36,591 bases of DNA from Bacteroidota bacterium (GTDB lineage Bacteria > Bacteroidota > Bacteroidia > Flavobacteriales > Flavobacteriaceae). Both the position numbers and the translations under genes were made by a program. Below, piece by piece: positions 16,263 to 25,453 of the stretch (within the stretch, counting starts at the first letter, position 1; every line of letters starts with the position of its first letter). The DNA is taken from positions 1 to 36,591 of the forward strand of contig JAJRQR010000011.1 in NCBI GenBank assembly GCA_024280145.1. The letters are read 5' to 3'. A model generated the notes under the pieces. That model saw nothing but the letters and a program-made list of their open reading frames with translations. It ran no database searches and was not told where the DNA came from.

Positions 16263-17606
16263 TTAATATCCTGGATTCTGTGAAGAATTAGGATTGGTAT
16301 TCAACTCATCTTCCGGAATTGGAAACACCAAACGGTTGCTATCTGAAGGCAAACCACCTGCTGTTAAACCAAGTCTTTTTACATCGTGAAGTAAATGTCC
16401 TTCAAAAGCCAATTCAAATCTTCTTTCAACAAGAATATCATCCAAACTTACTGAATTTAATTCCGTAGCATTCGCTCTACTTCGTATTCTATTCACATCA
16501 TTTAAAGGACTATCTCCAACGGAAGCATTTAAGCGTTGGTTACATTCTGCTCGTATCAAATACATTTCAGCTAAACGCAATAATGGAACATTCGCATTTC
16601 TATCAATCCATTTTGTAGTGGCATTTCCACCATTTCCTGTGTAGAAATATTGTCCTCGATCATCATTAGCTTCATAACTATTTATAAAATCGTCACTAAT
16701 TGCAATGTCTGGATTTCCAGGTCGACCACCATTGGCTTGAGTTGCCCAAAAAGTATTCATTGTATTAGAACCTGCTTGTAAGGTAACTTGCATTACAAAT
16801 ATATCTTCACTTGAATCGATATCATTATTAAAAGCAGCATCAAAATCTGAAGCTAAAGAATGTCCGCTATTTTGAATAACCTCATTTGCTGCATCTCTCG
16901 CTGCCAAGTAATTTTTCTGCTGTAAATAAACTCTTTCCAATAACGCTTTTGCTGCGTATTTATCGGCAAAAACTCCATTGCTATTTGGCAATAAATTTAC
17001 GGCGTCATTCAAATCGTTAATGACTTGACTGTACACTTCTTCAACAGAACTTCTTGGGTTTTCTGCAATTTCATTTAAGGTTGAAGTCAATAAAATTGAG
17101 ACTCCTAACTGACTGTTGCTTACTCCACTTTGATATTGTTTTCCGAAGAAACGAACCAAGTCAAAATGTTCCAATCCTCTTAAAAACTTTGCTTCTCCTT
17201 CAACTCGGTTTCGGCGTTCTTGGTCTTCAAATAAATCCAAGCCAAAAAGCACGGTGTTTACTTGATTGATGACATCGTAATTATCTGCCATCATTGAAGA
17301 AACCATTCCGTTGCTAGACAAAATACTTTTATCAATATATTGCTGTCCGTCGTTAAAAGTTCCGTTCCAAATAAGCTCCCCTGAGCTTCCAACTAATTCT
17401 GAAGCAATGTAAGTTTGCCCTCCATAGGAACCTCCACTTCCAGCAAAAATATAGGAACCTACCAATAAATCTTCTACATTATCGGCATCGGTTAACAATA
17501 ATTCTAATGAAAGATTGTTCTCGTCTTTTAAGTCATCAATGGTACATCCAACTAATAGAAGTACAATTGAAAATGCGTATAAAATTGTATATATAAATTT
17601 TTTCAT
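16263..17606 (-). CDS. SusD/RagB family outer-membrane nutrient-binding lipoprotein
   Basis: 447 residues starting MKKFIYTILYAFSIVLLLVGCTID, where VGC is the lipobox (Cys21). The N-terminal part has the TPR-like helices of SusD (FLRGLEHFDLVRFFG, YAAKALLERVYLQQ) and the C-terminal part has the conserved RLAEMYLIRAEC, ERRFELAFEGHLLHDVKRLG and IPEDELNTNPN. This lid protein captures substrate and sits on the SusC barrel. It begins 12 bases after the SusC stop. There is no glycoside hydrolase, lyase or sulfatase nearby to tell the substrate. Confidence 0.95.
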   Translation of the reverse strand: MKKFIYTILYAFSIVLLLVGCTIDDLKDENNLSLELLLTDADNVEDLLVGSYIFAGSGGSYGGQTYIASELVGSSGELIWNGTFNDGQQYIDKSILSSNGMVSSMMADNYDVINQVNTVLFGLDLFEDQERRNRVEGEAKFLRGLEHFDLVRFFGKQYQSGVSNSQLGVSILLTSTLNEIAENPRSSVEEVYSQVINDLNDAVNLLPNSNGVFADKYAAKALLERVYLQQKNYLAARDAANEVIQNSGHSLASDFDAAFNNDIDSSEDIFVMQVTLQAGSNTMNTFWATQANGGRPGNPDIAISDDFINSYEANDDRGQYFYTGNGGNATTKWIDRNANVPLLRLAEMYLIRAECNQRLNASVGDSPLNDVNRIRSRANATELNSVSLDDILVERRFELAFEGHLLHDVKRLGLTAGGLPSDSNRLVFPIPEDELNTNPNSSQNPGY

Positions 17607-17618
17607 TGTTTTAGTTTT

Positions 17619-20600
17619 TTAAAGTTCTACATTAATTCCGAAAGTATAAACCTTAGCTGGTGGTGCTGAATAAAATTCGTAACCCCTTGCGAAAGTTCCT
17701 GGTAAATCGTCACGAGTTGCTTCAGGATCCCAACCGTCATAATCGGTAAAAGTGAGTAAGTTTAACCCTGAAAAATACACGCGTATCATATCGATATTCC
17801 AAAGGTTTTTAAAATTATATCCTATGGTTAAATTCCGTAATCTTATAAAATCCGCATCTTGTAAATAACGAGTAGATTCTACTGCATCACCGCTTAAATC
17901 TGCTCTAGGCACATCTGTTATATCTCCAGGTTGTTGCCATCTGTCTAACTGCTCGATACTTTGGTTGTCTTTCCCTCCAGCAAATCCAGAAGCCTGAAAC
18001 AATCCTGCCGAATTATAAATTTGTGCTCCCCATTGTCCTTGAAAAGTAAAACTGAAATCCAAATCACGATAACGCAAGGTATTTGTCATTCCTCCGATCC
18101 AATCTGGCAAAGCTTTATCAACTACAATTCTGGAAGCTTCGGTATAAACATTGGTTTTTATTCTTTCGATGGAACCGTCTTCTAATTCAGTATTGGTATA
18201 ATAAAGTGCATCGCCATTTTCTGGGTCCACTCCTGCATATTCTACCAAATAAAAAGCGCCAAAAGATTCTCCTTCTCTTAAAATTGAGTAATCACGATCT
18301 CCAGCAGAACCTATAATATCATCACCATCAACGAGTTTGATGATTTCATTTTTGTTATAAGATATATTAAAACTGGTGTCCCAAGTAAAATTATCTTTCG
18401 TGATATTTTTGGTATTAATTGAAAACTCTATTCCCGAATTTTTAACCTCACCAATATTGGTAAGTATTACATTTCCAGGAATCCCAGAACTTAATGGCTG
18501 ACGACCATTTAATAATAAATCTTTGGTGTCCTTGATATAATAATCTATTTCACCTGTTACAACATTTCCGAAGAGCCCATAATCCAATCCAAAATTTAAT
18601 TGAGTTGTTTCTTCCCAACCTAAATCGGCATTACCAACCACACTAATAAACTGGCCAGAAACTGTATCATAAGAAGCAGAACCCAATCTACTTAAATAAT
18701 CAAAACTGCCTAAAGGCTGGTTTCCAGTAATTCCCCAACTTCCTCGAACTTTAAGGAATGAAAAGGTTTTAGAATTATTCAAAAAGTTTTCGTTAGTTGC
18801 AATCCAACCCGCAGAAAATGCTGGAAAATACCCGTAGCGATTATTTGGTCCAAAACGACTTGAACCATCTACACGCATACTCGCTTTTAGTAAATATTTA
18901 TCGGCAAAGCTATAGGTTGCTCTTCCAAAATAAGAAACCAATTTATTGCTTACCCTTGTCGTTGAACCTCCTGTAATATTAGTGGCTCCATCTACTGTTT
19001 GAATTAAATCATTGGCAAATGAATCTCCTTGTACCGAAATTCCCTTTCGGTTGTTTTCTTCGTAACTCATTCCTAAAACCACATTTACATCGTGAGAATA
19101 TCCAAGTTTTTTATTATAAGTTGCATAGTTGTTAAAAGTTAAATAATCTCTACTTACCGTTCTTCCTGCTCCGTTGGAAAGTCCTCCATTTCTTGGAATT
19201 TCACTTCCTGAAAACACTTCTTCCGATTGATTAAAGAATTCATATCCTAATTCCGATCTAAAATTTAGTCCTTCAATAATGGTATATTCTCCAAAGGCAA
19301 CACCTCCTAAATTCCAAATATTGGTTTCAAAAAATCCGAATTCTTCTTCAAATAAAAAGTTATCATAAAGTGTGTTACCGTTTAAAGTTCCATCTTCATT
19401 ATGCGTTGGAGATATTGGAACCAAAGCCACAGCCTGTAAAGGTGTTGTAAATTGTCGGTCGGCAGAAATACGATCGATACTACTCCTTGCAATCGATATG
19501 TTTGCTCCAACATTAAATCTTTCTGACAATTTTCTACGTGCATTGATTCTGAAGTTATAGCGCTCTAAACTATTTCCTCTAACAATTCCATCGGTATTAT
19601 TACTTCCTAATGACATAAAATAAGTAGATTTATCATCACCACCAGAAATAGACAAGCTCAATTCTTGAATGTTTCCGTTTACCAAAGCTTCATTTTGCCA
19701 ATTGGTGTCAATATTTCCATTTCGCCAATCGCTGATATTCCCTAAATCGTCGGTTGCCAAACCGTCTAAAGCAGCTTCAATTTGTGCTCGAGATTGCCCT
19801 GCGTTGGTGGCTGCTTCCATATATAGTTCTACATATTGATTTGCATTTAACCATTTTCGCTTGTTAATTGCTTCCGAAAATCCATAAGCGGAATGAAAAG
19901 TAACTTTTGCCTTTCCGTTTTTACCTGATTTTGTAGTAATTAAAATCACTCCATTAGTTCCACGAGAACCATAAATTCCTGCGGAAGATGCATCTTTAAG
20001 CACTTCAACAGACTCAATATCATTAGCATTAATATTCACCAAAGGATTGGTTGGTGCGGAGCTCCCCGATTCTTGATCGTTGATTATTGGAACTCCGTCA
20101 ACTACATACAAAGGCTCTTGGTTACCGCTTAAACTGGCAACCCCTCTAATGTTGATAGAGATTTTTCCTTCGGCTTTACCGTTCGCTTGATTGATTTGAA
20201 CCCCTGACAGTTTTCCGGTTAAGGCATTCTGAAAATTGGAGTTTGGTATTTCTTTAATGTCTTCAGATTTAACCGAAGAAATCGCATCGATGATTTTTCT
20301 TTTGGACTGTTTTCCGTAACCTGTAATCACTACTTCACCAATAGATTCGACATCTTCAATAAGTAAAACATTAATTCTATTTGAATTTAATAGAATTAAT
20401 TGTTCTTGCTTTTCGAAACCTAAATAGGTAAATAGTAATGTTTGACCTATGGAAGCATTAATAACATAGTTTCCATCAAAATCTGTTTGTGTTCCAGTTG
20501 ATGTGCCTTTTATAATAATGTTTACTCCATTTAACGGGATTCCTGTTTCATCTGAAACAGTTCCTAAAATTGATTTTTCTTGGGCTTGTACCACAGTTAC

Positions 20601-20645
20601 ACTAAACAACAAGAGTACTAACCACAAATAGTAATTTTTTTTCAT
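17619..20645 (-). CDS. SusC/RagA family TonB-linked outer membrane protein
   Basis: 1008 residues. I start at the ATG at 20645 (MKKNYYLWLVLLLFSV, a signal peptide ending VVQAQ) rather than at the earlier in-frame ATG at 20753, whose 36 residues lack a plausible role. After the signal comes a carboxypeptidase-like beta sandwich (about residues 24-100), then the plug with GEVVITGYGKQSKRKIID, the SusC signature, and PLYVVDGVPI. The rest is a 22-strand barrel ending in an aromatic-rich tail with TFGINVEL. It takes up large substrates, driven by TonB. Partner SusD follows by 12 bases. Confidence 0.95.
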   Translation of the reverse strand: MKKNYYLWLVLLLFSVTVVQAQEKSILGTVSDETGIPLNGVNIIIKGTSTGTQTDFDGNYVINASIGQTLLFTYLGFEKQEQLILLNSNRINVLLIEDVESIGEVVITGYGKQSKRKIIDAISSVKSEDIKEIPNSNFQNALTGKLSGVQINQANGKAEGKISINIRGVASLSGNQEPLYVVDGVPIINDQESGSSAPTNPLVNINANDIESVEVLKDASSAGIYGSRGTNGVILITTKSGKNGKAKVTFHSAYGFSEAINKRKWLNANQYVELYMEAATNAGQSRAQIEAALDGLATDDLGNISDWRNGNIDTNWQNEALVNGNIQELSLSISGGDDKSTYFMSLGSNNTDGIVRGNSLERYNFRINARRKLSERFNVGANISIARSSIDRISADRQFTTPLQAVALVPISPTHNEDGTLNGNTLYDNFLFEEEFGFFETNIWNLGGVAFGEYTIIEGLNFRSELGYEFFNQSEEVFSGSEIPRNGGLSNGAGRTVSRDYLTFNNYATYNKKLGYSHDVNVVLGMSYEENNRKGISVQGDSFANDLIQTVDGATNITGGSTTRVSNKLVSYFGRATYSFADKYLLKASMRVDGSSRFGPNNRYGYFPAFSAGWIATNENFLNNSKTFSFLKVRGSWGITGNQPLGSFDYLSRLGSASYDTVSGQFISVVGNADLGWEETTQLNFGLDYGLFGNVVTGEIDYYIKDTKDLLLNGRQPLSSGIPGNVILTNIGEVKNSGIEFSINTKNITKDNFTWDTSFNISYNKNEIIKLVDGDDIIGSAGDRDYSILREGESFGAFYLVEYAGVDPENGDALYYTNTELEDGSIERIKTNVYTEASRIVVDKALPDWIGGMTNTLRYRDLDFSFTFQGQWGAQIYNSAGLFQASGFAGGKDNQSIEQLDRWQQPGDITDVPRADLSGDAVESTRYLQDADFIRLRNLTIGYNFKNLWNIDMIRVYFSGLNLLTFTDYDGWDPEATRDDLPGTFARGYEFYSAPPAKVYTFGINVEL

Positions 20646-20882
20646 AATAAAAATATTTTGGGTTAATAAATAGATGAATACAATCAAAAAAAGCTTGAAG
20701 TAACCTGAGAGCGAATTCTTAATAAAACAATTAATTATTCTATGATGAAACAAAAAAAATTAAGAATAAATAATTACTACAAGCTTTAAATTCTTGATTG
20801 CTATGTAAAGAAAAAGTAAATGGCAATCTAAATGGTTAACACCCATAAACATTAACGAAACCGAAGAAAGCTTCCTTAATAT

Positions 20883-22397
20883 TTACGCGCTTAATGCCGC
20901 TATATACTGGGAAGGTGTTTGGGATAGTAGCTTTTTAAAAGATTTATTAAAAGTTACTTTATTATTGAAACCTACTTCATATGCAATATCAATAATGTTC
21001 ATATTTTTATGAGTATCGTTATTAATAATCTCTAAAGCTTCTTCAATTCTAAATTTATTGATTAACTCAAAGAAATTAAGATCAAAGTGTTCATTGATTA
21101 CCTGAGAAGTATTATGACGATTGGTATCTAATTTATTAGAAAGAACCTCTAAACTAATATTATTTTGTCTGTAAATTTTTTCTACTTCTAATAAATAGAC
21201 CAACCTGTTCCTTAAGTCTTGCGAAAAACTTGAAGTCAATCCAGATTTTTTATATTTATTTAAATTTTCTTCAAAATAACCTATTGAAAATAATTTTGGA
21301 TTTATATATGCTTTATATCCAATATACAGAACCATTACAGCCATTGTAACAATTTGCAAATGAAAAAGAATTTCAATTCTTGGAATAACATTACTCACTA
21401 TTATCAATCCATAAATACAATAAAAAACAACATAGGACGAAACAAGGAATACAATTCCTTTTTGCCATTTCATTTTAACTAAAGCAAGTTTGGTGTTATT
21501 TTTTACTTTTTGATAATATATTCTAATAATTAGAGAAGTGTAAATTATTAAAGATGTTAATTTCACTATAAATACATAACCAAATAATGGTTTAGTGTTT
21601 TGATATCCTACTTCCAACATAATACCCAATTTATCTGTAGCGCTATAAAAGTAATATGGAGTAGCAACAAATACAATTATTAGAGTTGGTATTAAATGCA
21701 ATAAATCTATCTTTCTAAATTTGTAATTAAAAACAATTTTTTTATAGTAGAAATAAATTACTGGACCATATAAAAATGAAAAAGTAATTGATATTAAAAA
21801 TGTATGTGGGTAACTATATCGCAAGGTAGATAAAAAGAAAAATAGATCTAAAATAAATACAGAGTGCATTAATACAAAAAAACTTATTAATGTAGTCGAA
21901 GAATTATTTTTATTATTCTTTAAATTCAAAACAATAAAAACAAAAAAGCCAATTAAAGCAGTAAACAAATAAAACAAATTAATAGTACTAAAATTAGTTT
22001 TATATTTTTCTTGTAAAACTTTAAATTCTTTAGATTCTGAGATAACATCAAAAACATCATTGTTTACAAAACCGACATGAAGAGAAGATTTTATATATTT
22101 TTCAATATAAATTGAAGCATTTTCAGCATCATTATTTTGAGCATATTCTATTGCTTTCCATCTAAAAGATTGAGTAGAATCAACTCCTATATTTTGATTA
22201 TAAACGTTATCATTAATTATAGAATAATAAATACTAAAACTATCTTCTTTAAATGTATATCCTAAGTTTGAATTCCCGTCATAAATTTCCGGTAAACTTT
22301 CTTCGGCATAAATACCGCTAAATAAAGAACTAGTAATAAACATCACAAATAGTAATGCATTCCGTAGTTTTACCTTTATGTTAACAAGTGCTCTCAA
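20883..22397 (-). CDS. Membrane-anchored AraC-family regulator
   Basis: 504 residues. A signal-like hydrophobic stretch near residues 12-30 (NALLFVMFITSSLFSGIYA) is followed by about 105 periplasmic residues. Next come about seven or eight membrane helices (about 138-365), then a cytosolic AraC-type double helix-turn-helix (about 410-504: LEVLSNKLDTNRHNTSQVIN and IIDIAYEVGFNNKVTFNKSF). This layout senses a signal outside or within the membrane and controls promoters inside. It lies directly upstream of susC on the same strand with a 237-base gap, so control of susCD is likely but inferred. The ligand is unknown. Confidence 0.88.
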   Translation of the reverse strand: MRALVNIKVKLRNALLFVMFITSSLFSGIYAEESLPEIYDGNSNLGYTFKEDSFSIYYSIINDNVYNQNIGVDSTQSFRWKAIEYAQNNDAENASIYIEKYIKSSLHVGFVNNDVFDVISESKEFKVLQEKYKTNFSTINLFYLFTALIGFFVFIVLNLKNNKNNSSTTLISFFVLMHSVFILDLFFFLSTLRYSYPHTFLISITFSFLYGPVIYFYYKKIVFNYKFRKIDLLHLIPTLIIVFVATPYYFYSATDKLGIMLEVGYQNTKPLFGYVFIVKLTSLIIYTSLIIRIYYQKVKNNTKLALVKMKWQKGIVFLVSSYVVFYCIYGLIIVSNVIPRIEILFHLQIVTMAVMVLYIGYKAYINPKLFSIGYFEENLNKYKKSGLTSSFSQDLRNRLVYLLEVEKIYRQNNISLEVLSNKLDTNRHNTSQVINEHFDLNFFELINKFRIEEALEIINNDTHKNMNIIDIAYEVGFNNKVTFNKSFKKLLSQTPSQYIAALSA

Positions 22398-22655
22398 TCT
22401 ATTGTTAAATTTTTATTAAATATACAATGCAATAGGTTAATAAAAAAGAAAAAGGTGTCTCCCGATAAAAGTTTACCTCTAAATTTATAAAAACCTTGTT
22501 GTAAATAAGAGTAGTGCAAAGTAAAATCTACACGAATTGTCCTTTAAATACAATAATTAAAGAATTTCACAGCTGAAAATCAGAAATTATTTTGAAGTAA
22601 AATAGAAAATGTAGGGAAATGATGTTTCTCTGTTCGAAATGATATAATTAATTGA

Positions 22656-23152
22656 TTATTTTGAAGTTTTGACTTGATAAACTTCTTTTGAACTGAACAA
22701 TTTAGCTAATATGTTAGTTAATTCTAAAACAATTCTTGACGAAGGTTTTACTGCTCTAATAATGTAATTAGTATTTATTTCAAAAACGAAAAATCTTTTG
22801 TCAAAAAGCAAATAAATATAATCATATTTAGGTTTTTTTCTAATTAAAAATTCAGAGTCACTAGTAGAAATTCTAGACGTTATCCATTCTGCAGAAGCAA
22901 ATAAACTTTGCCTTTTGAAGAAAGCCATAAATTACCTGTAGAAGTTAATGTTGATTTCTTGTAAATTAACTTCCAAATAGTTGGATTTGTTATTTTACCT
23001 GCCAAATAATAAGAAAAAGCATGGTATTTCCCTTTTACAAAGCCATTAATTATATTCAACAATAAAAAGTTCAAACTCTTTGCAAAATTTTTCATTATTA
23101 TCATAAATGGAGGTAATTTTTCCTCTGGGGAAGCATTTGACAATATTGCCAT
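22656..23152 (-). pseudogene. Hypothetical reading frames, probably one frameshifted small gene
   Basis: Two 90-residue frames overlap by 49 bases: 23152-22880 (MAILSNASPEEKLPPF) and 22928-22656 (MAFFKRQSLFASAEW). The first starts four bases after the M28 stop. Reading from the first to the second needs one extra base, the same sense as the other homopolymer lesions here, so they may be one gene. The fused product would have NLWLSSKGKV followed by a segment with YIYLLFDKRFFVFEI. Neither half matches a family I recognise, and coding potential is weak. They could also be two unrelated or non-coding frames, so the entry is low confidence. Confidence 0.35.
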
Positions 23153-23155
23153 TAT

Positions 23156-24550
23156 TTATTTTACTCCATATTTGTCAAACAAATAAATAAGACTTGTCAT
23201 TGCTGCTGCACCAAGTTCTAATTCTCGTTTGTTTACATATTTAAAAATATCGTTAGCAGCGTGATGGAAATCAAAGTACCGTTGTGAATCTGGTCGTAAA
23301 CCTGCTAAAACAGTAACTACTCCTTCTTTTTTTAATGGACCAATGTCAGCTCCTCCTCCTCCTTTGGTAAACCAATTAATTAAGTAAGGCTCAAATAAAG
23401 ATTCCCAAGATTTAATTTGAATAAAATTCTTATCGTCTGTAGTAAAGGAAAATCCGCGAGGTGTAAATCCTCCAGCATCACTTTCTAGAGCAAAAATATG
23501 ATGTTCTCCTTTTCGTTTTGCTTCAGCAGCATATTTTTTTCCTCCTCGTAAACCGTTTTCTTCATTCATAAATAACACTACTCTAATGGTATATTTGGGT
23601 TTATATTCCAATTTTTTCAGAATTCGTAAAACCTCCATAGATTGGACACAACCCGCACCATCGTCCTGTGATCCATCTCCTAAATCCCAAGAATCCAAAT
23701 GACCTCCAACCACTATATATTTATTTGGATACATACTTCCTTTAATTTCCCCAATCACATTATAAGACTGAACATCAGCGTGGGTTTTACAACTCATACT
23801 AAGATAAAAAAGTAAATTTGGTTGTAATTTTAACGTTGTACTTAAATAATTTGCACCATTTGTACTAATTGCACAAGCGGGAATTTTTAAATGCGCTGGA
23901 GTATCACCATAGCTCATCGTTCCGGTATGTGGATAATCATCTTTAAGAAGATTCATAGAACGAACAATTACTCCTACTGCTCCATATTTTGCAGCTTCTT
24001 TTGCCCCTGCTGTTCTTTGATTTACAGCTCCTCCATAAGCACCACCTGTCTGAATTAAAGTAGCATCCATAGGTCTATTATAAAATACAATTTTCCCTTC
24101 CACATTTTCTCTACCTAATGCTTCTAATTCCTTAAAATTTTTCACCTCTATTACCTTTGCCTTTAAACCTCCGTAAGGAGTTGGAACCGAACCTCCCAAA
24201 GCACAAACATCTGCGGTTGTTGTTACTCCAGGCGAAGGTTCTATATAAGAAAATTCCTTAGTACCACGAGTCCATTTTGGAACCATTACAGGTTGCAACC
24301 AAACTTTATCAAGTCCTAACTCTTCCATTTGTTCTTTGGTGTAATTCACTGCTAATTCCGCTCCTAATGAGCCTGAAAGCCTTGAGCCTATTTCGTTTGA
24401 CATATAATCCAACCAATCATAACTCGCTCCATCTGTTAAAGAAGTTGTGAAAATCTGTCGAATCATCGTAGAATCTTCTTTATTTACTTTTTGTGAGAAT
24501 CCATTTGAAATAACTAAAATTGTTAAGACTACTAATAATACTTTTTTCAT
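23156..24550 (-). CDS. M28 family metallopeptidase, glutamate carboxypeptidase Q-like
   Basis: 464 residues with signal peptide MKKVLLVVLTILVISNGFSQ. The di-zinc motifs of M28 enzymes appear in order: GGHLDSWDLG (His284, Asp286), DGSQDDGAG (Asp296/297), MNEENG (Glu330 as base and Glu331) and ALESDAGG (Asp358), then FHHAAND. A PA-type insert lies between residues 120 and 260. It resembles plasma glutamate carboxypeptidase (PGCP/CPQ) and would trim peptides in the periplasm or outside. It follows ppk2 by 18 bases in the same run. There is no lesion. Confidence 0.92.
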   Translation of the reverse strand: MKKVLLVVLTILVISNGFSQKVNKEDSTMIRQIFTTSLTDGASYDWLDYMSNEIGSRLSGSLGAELAVNYTKEQMEELGLDKVWLQPVMVPKWTRGTKEFSYIEPSPGVTTTADVCALGGSVPTPYGGLKAKVIEVKNFKELEALGRENVEGKIVFYNRPMDATLIQTGGAYGGAVNQRTAGAKEAAKYGAVGVIVRSMNLLKDDYPHTGTMSYGDTPAHLKIPACAISTNGANYLSTTLKLQPNLLFYLSMSCKTHADVQSYNVIGEIKGSMYPNKYIVVGGHLDSWDLGDGSQDDGAGCVQSMEVLRILKKLEYKPKYTIRVVLFMNEENGLRGGKKYAAEAKRKGEHHIFALESDAGGFTPRGFSFTTDDKNFIQIKSWESLFEPYLINWFTKGGGGADIGPLKKEGVVTVLAGLRPDSQRYFDFHHAANDIFKYVNKRELELGAAAMTSLIYLFDKYGVK

Positions 24551-24568
24551 AAGAGAGTTATTTAGGGT

Positions 24569-25446
24569 TTATTCGTTTTGAAGCTCTTGTTTATATACTG
24601 AAATATGATCTTTTACTTTTTGTTCTAATTCGGGTTCCTTTATGTCCTTGTATTTTTTTAATTCTTCAAGTATAATAGAAGCTACAATCAATCGTGCTGC
24701 TGGTTTATTATCAGCTGGAATTACAAACCAAGGAGCATGAGTTTTAGAAGTTCTATTGATAGCATCTTGGTAACAATTCATATAATTACTCCATAATTTC
24801 CGCTCTTTTAAATCGCCAGCTGAAAACTTCCAATTTTTCTCTGGTAAATCCAATCGTCTTAATAGCCTGTTTTTTTGTTCTTCTTTTGAAAGGTTTAAAT
24901 AAAATTTAAAAATTAAGGTTCCATTTTCTGCTAAGGTCTTTTCAAAAGCGTTAATTTGTTCAAAACGCTTATTCCAAAAGTTTTCATTTACATCGTCGAT
25001 ACTGATGATATCTGGCAGGTTTTCGCCCAAAATATAATTGGGATGCACTCTAGTTACCAATACATTTTCATAATGAGTACGGTTAAAAACACCAAATTTC
25101 CCTCTCGCTGGTAATGCTATATAATGGCGCCATAAATAATCATGGCTGTTTTCTAAATCGGTTGGAACTTTAAAACTCGTAACTTCAACACCACTGGCAT
25201 TAAACTCCTTAAATACTTCACGAATCAAGCTATCTTTCCCTGAAGTATCCATTCCTTGTAAACATACTAATACCGAGTATTTATCATGAGCGTATAAGGT
25301 GTTTTGTAGCTTTCCGAGTTTCTTTCTGACTTTTGAAAGTTTTTTTTCTAACTTTTTTTTGAAAGATTAAAATCATCGGAAGTGTATAAATTAGGTAAAG
25401 TAACTTTTTTAACTACTTTATAATCTGAAATTTGAATAGGTTCCAT
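24569..25446 (-). pseudogene. ppk2: Polyphosphate kinase 2 family (PPK2), N-terminal frameshift
   Basis: The 227-residue downstream frame carries the PPK2 core: GMDTSGKDS (Walker A, with LQG just before in the same frame), FNRTHYENVLVTRVHP, and the lid-helix region NRLLRRLDLP and NWKFSAGDLKERK. PPK2 uses polyphosphate to phosphorylate nucleotides. Upstream, an in-frame ATG at 25446 gives MEPIQISDYKVVKKV, which belongs to the usual PPK2 N-terminus, but the frame shifts at the T-run 25355-25362 (eight bases where nine are needed). Restored, the protein would be about 292 residues, the normal size. It lies 7 bases after the response-regulator stop. Starting at Met within GMDTSGKD would cut the P-loop, so the gene as written is likely dead. 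Confidence 0.85.
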
Positions 25447-25453
25447 AATCTTA

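Noticed and set aside
20646-20753. N-terminal extension of SusC from the ATG at 20753
   Set aside because: The extra 36 residues come before a perfect signal peptide (MKKNYYLWLV) and the region is AT-rich intergenic DNA; the start at 20645 is far better.
16263-22397. A complete polysaccharide utilisation locus
   Set aside because: Only susC, susD and a regulator are present. No glycoside hydrolase, lyase, sulfatase or surface-glycan-binding protein follows.
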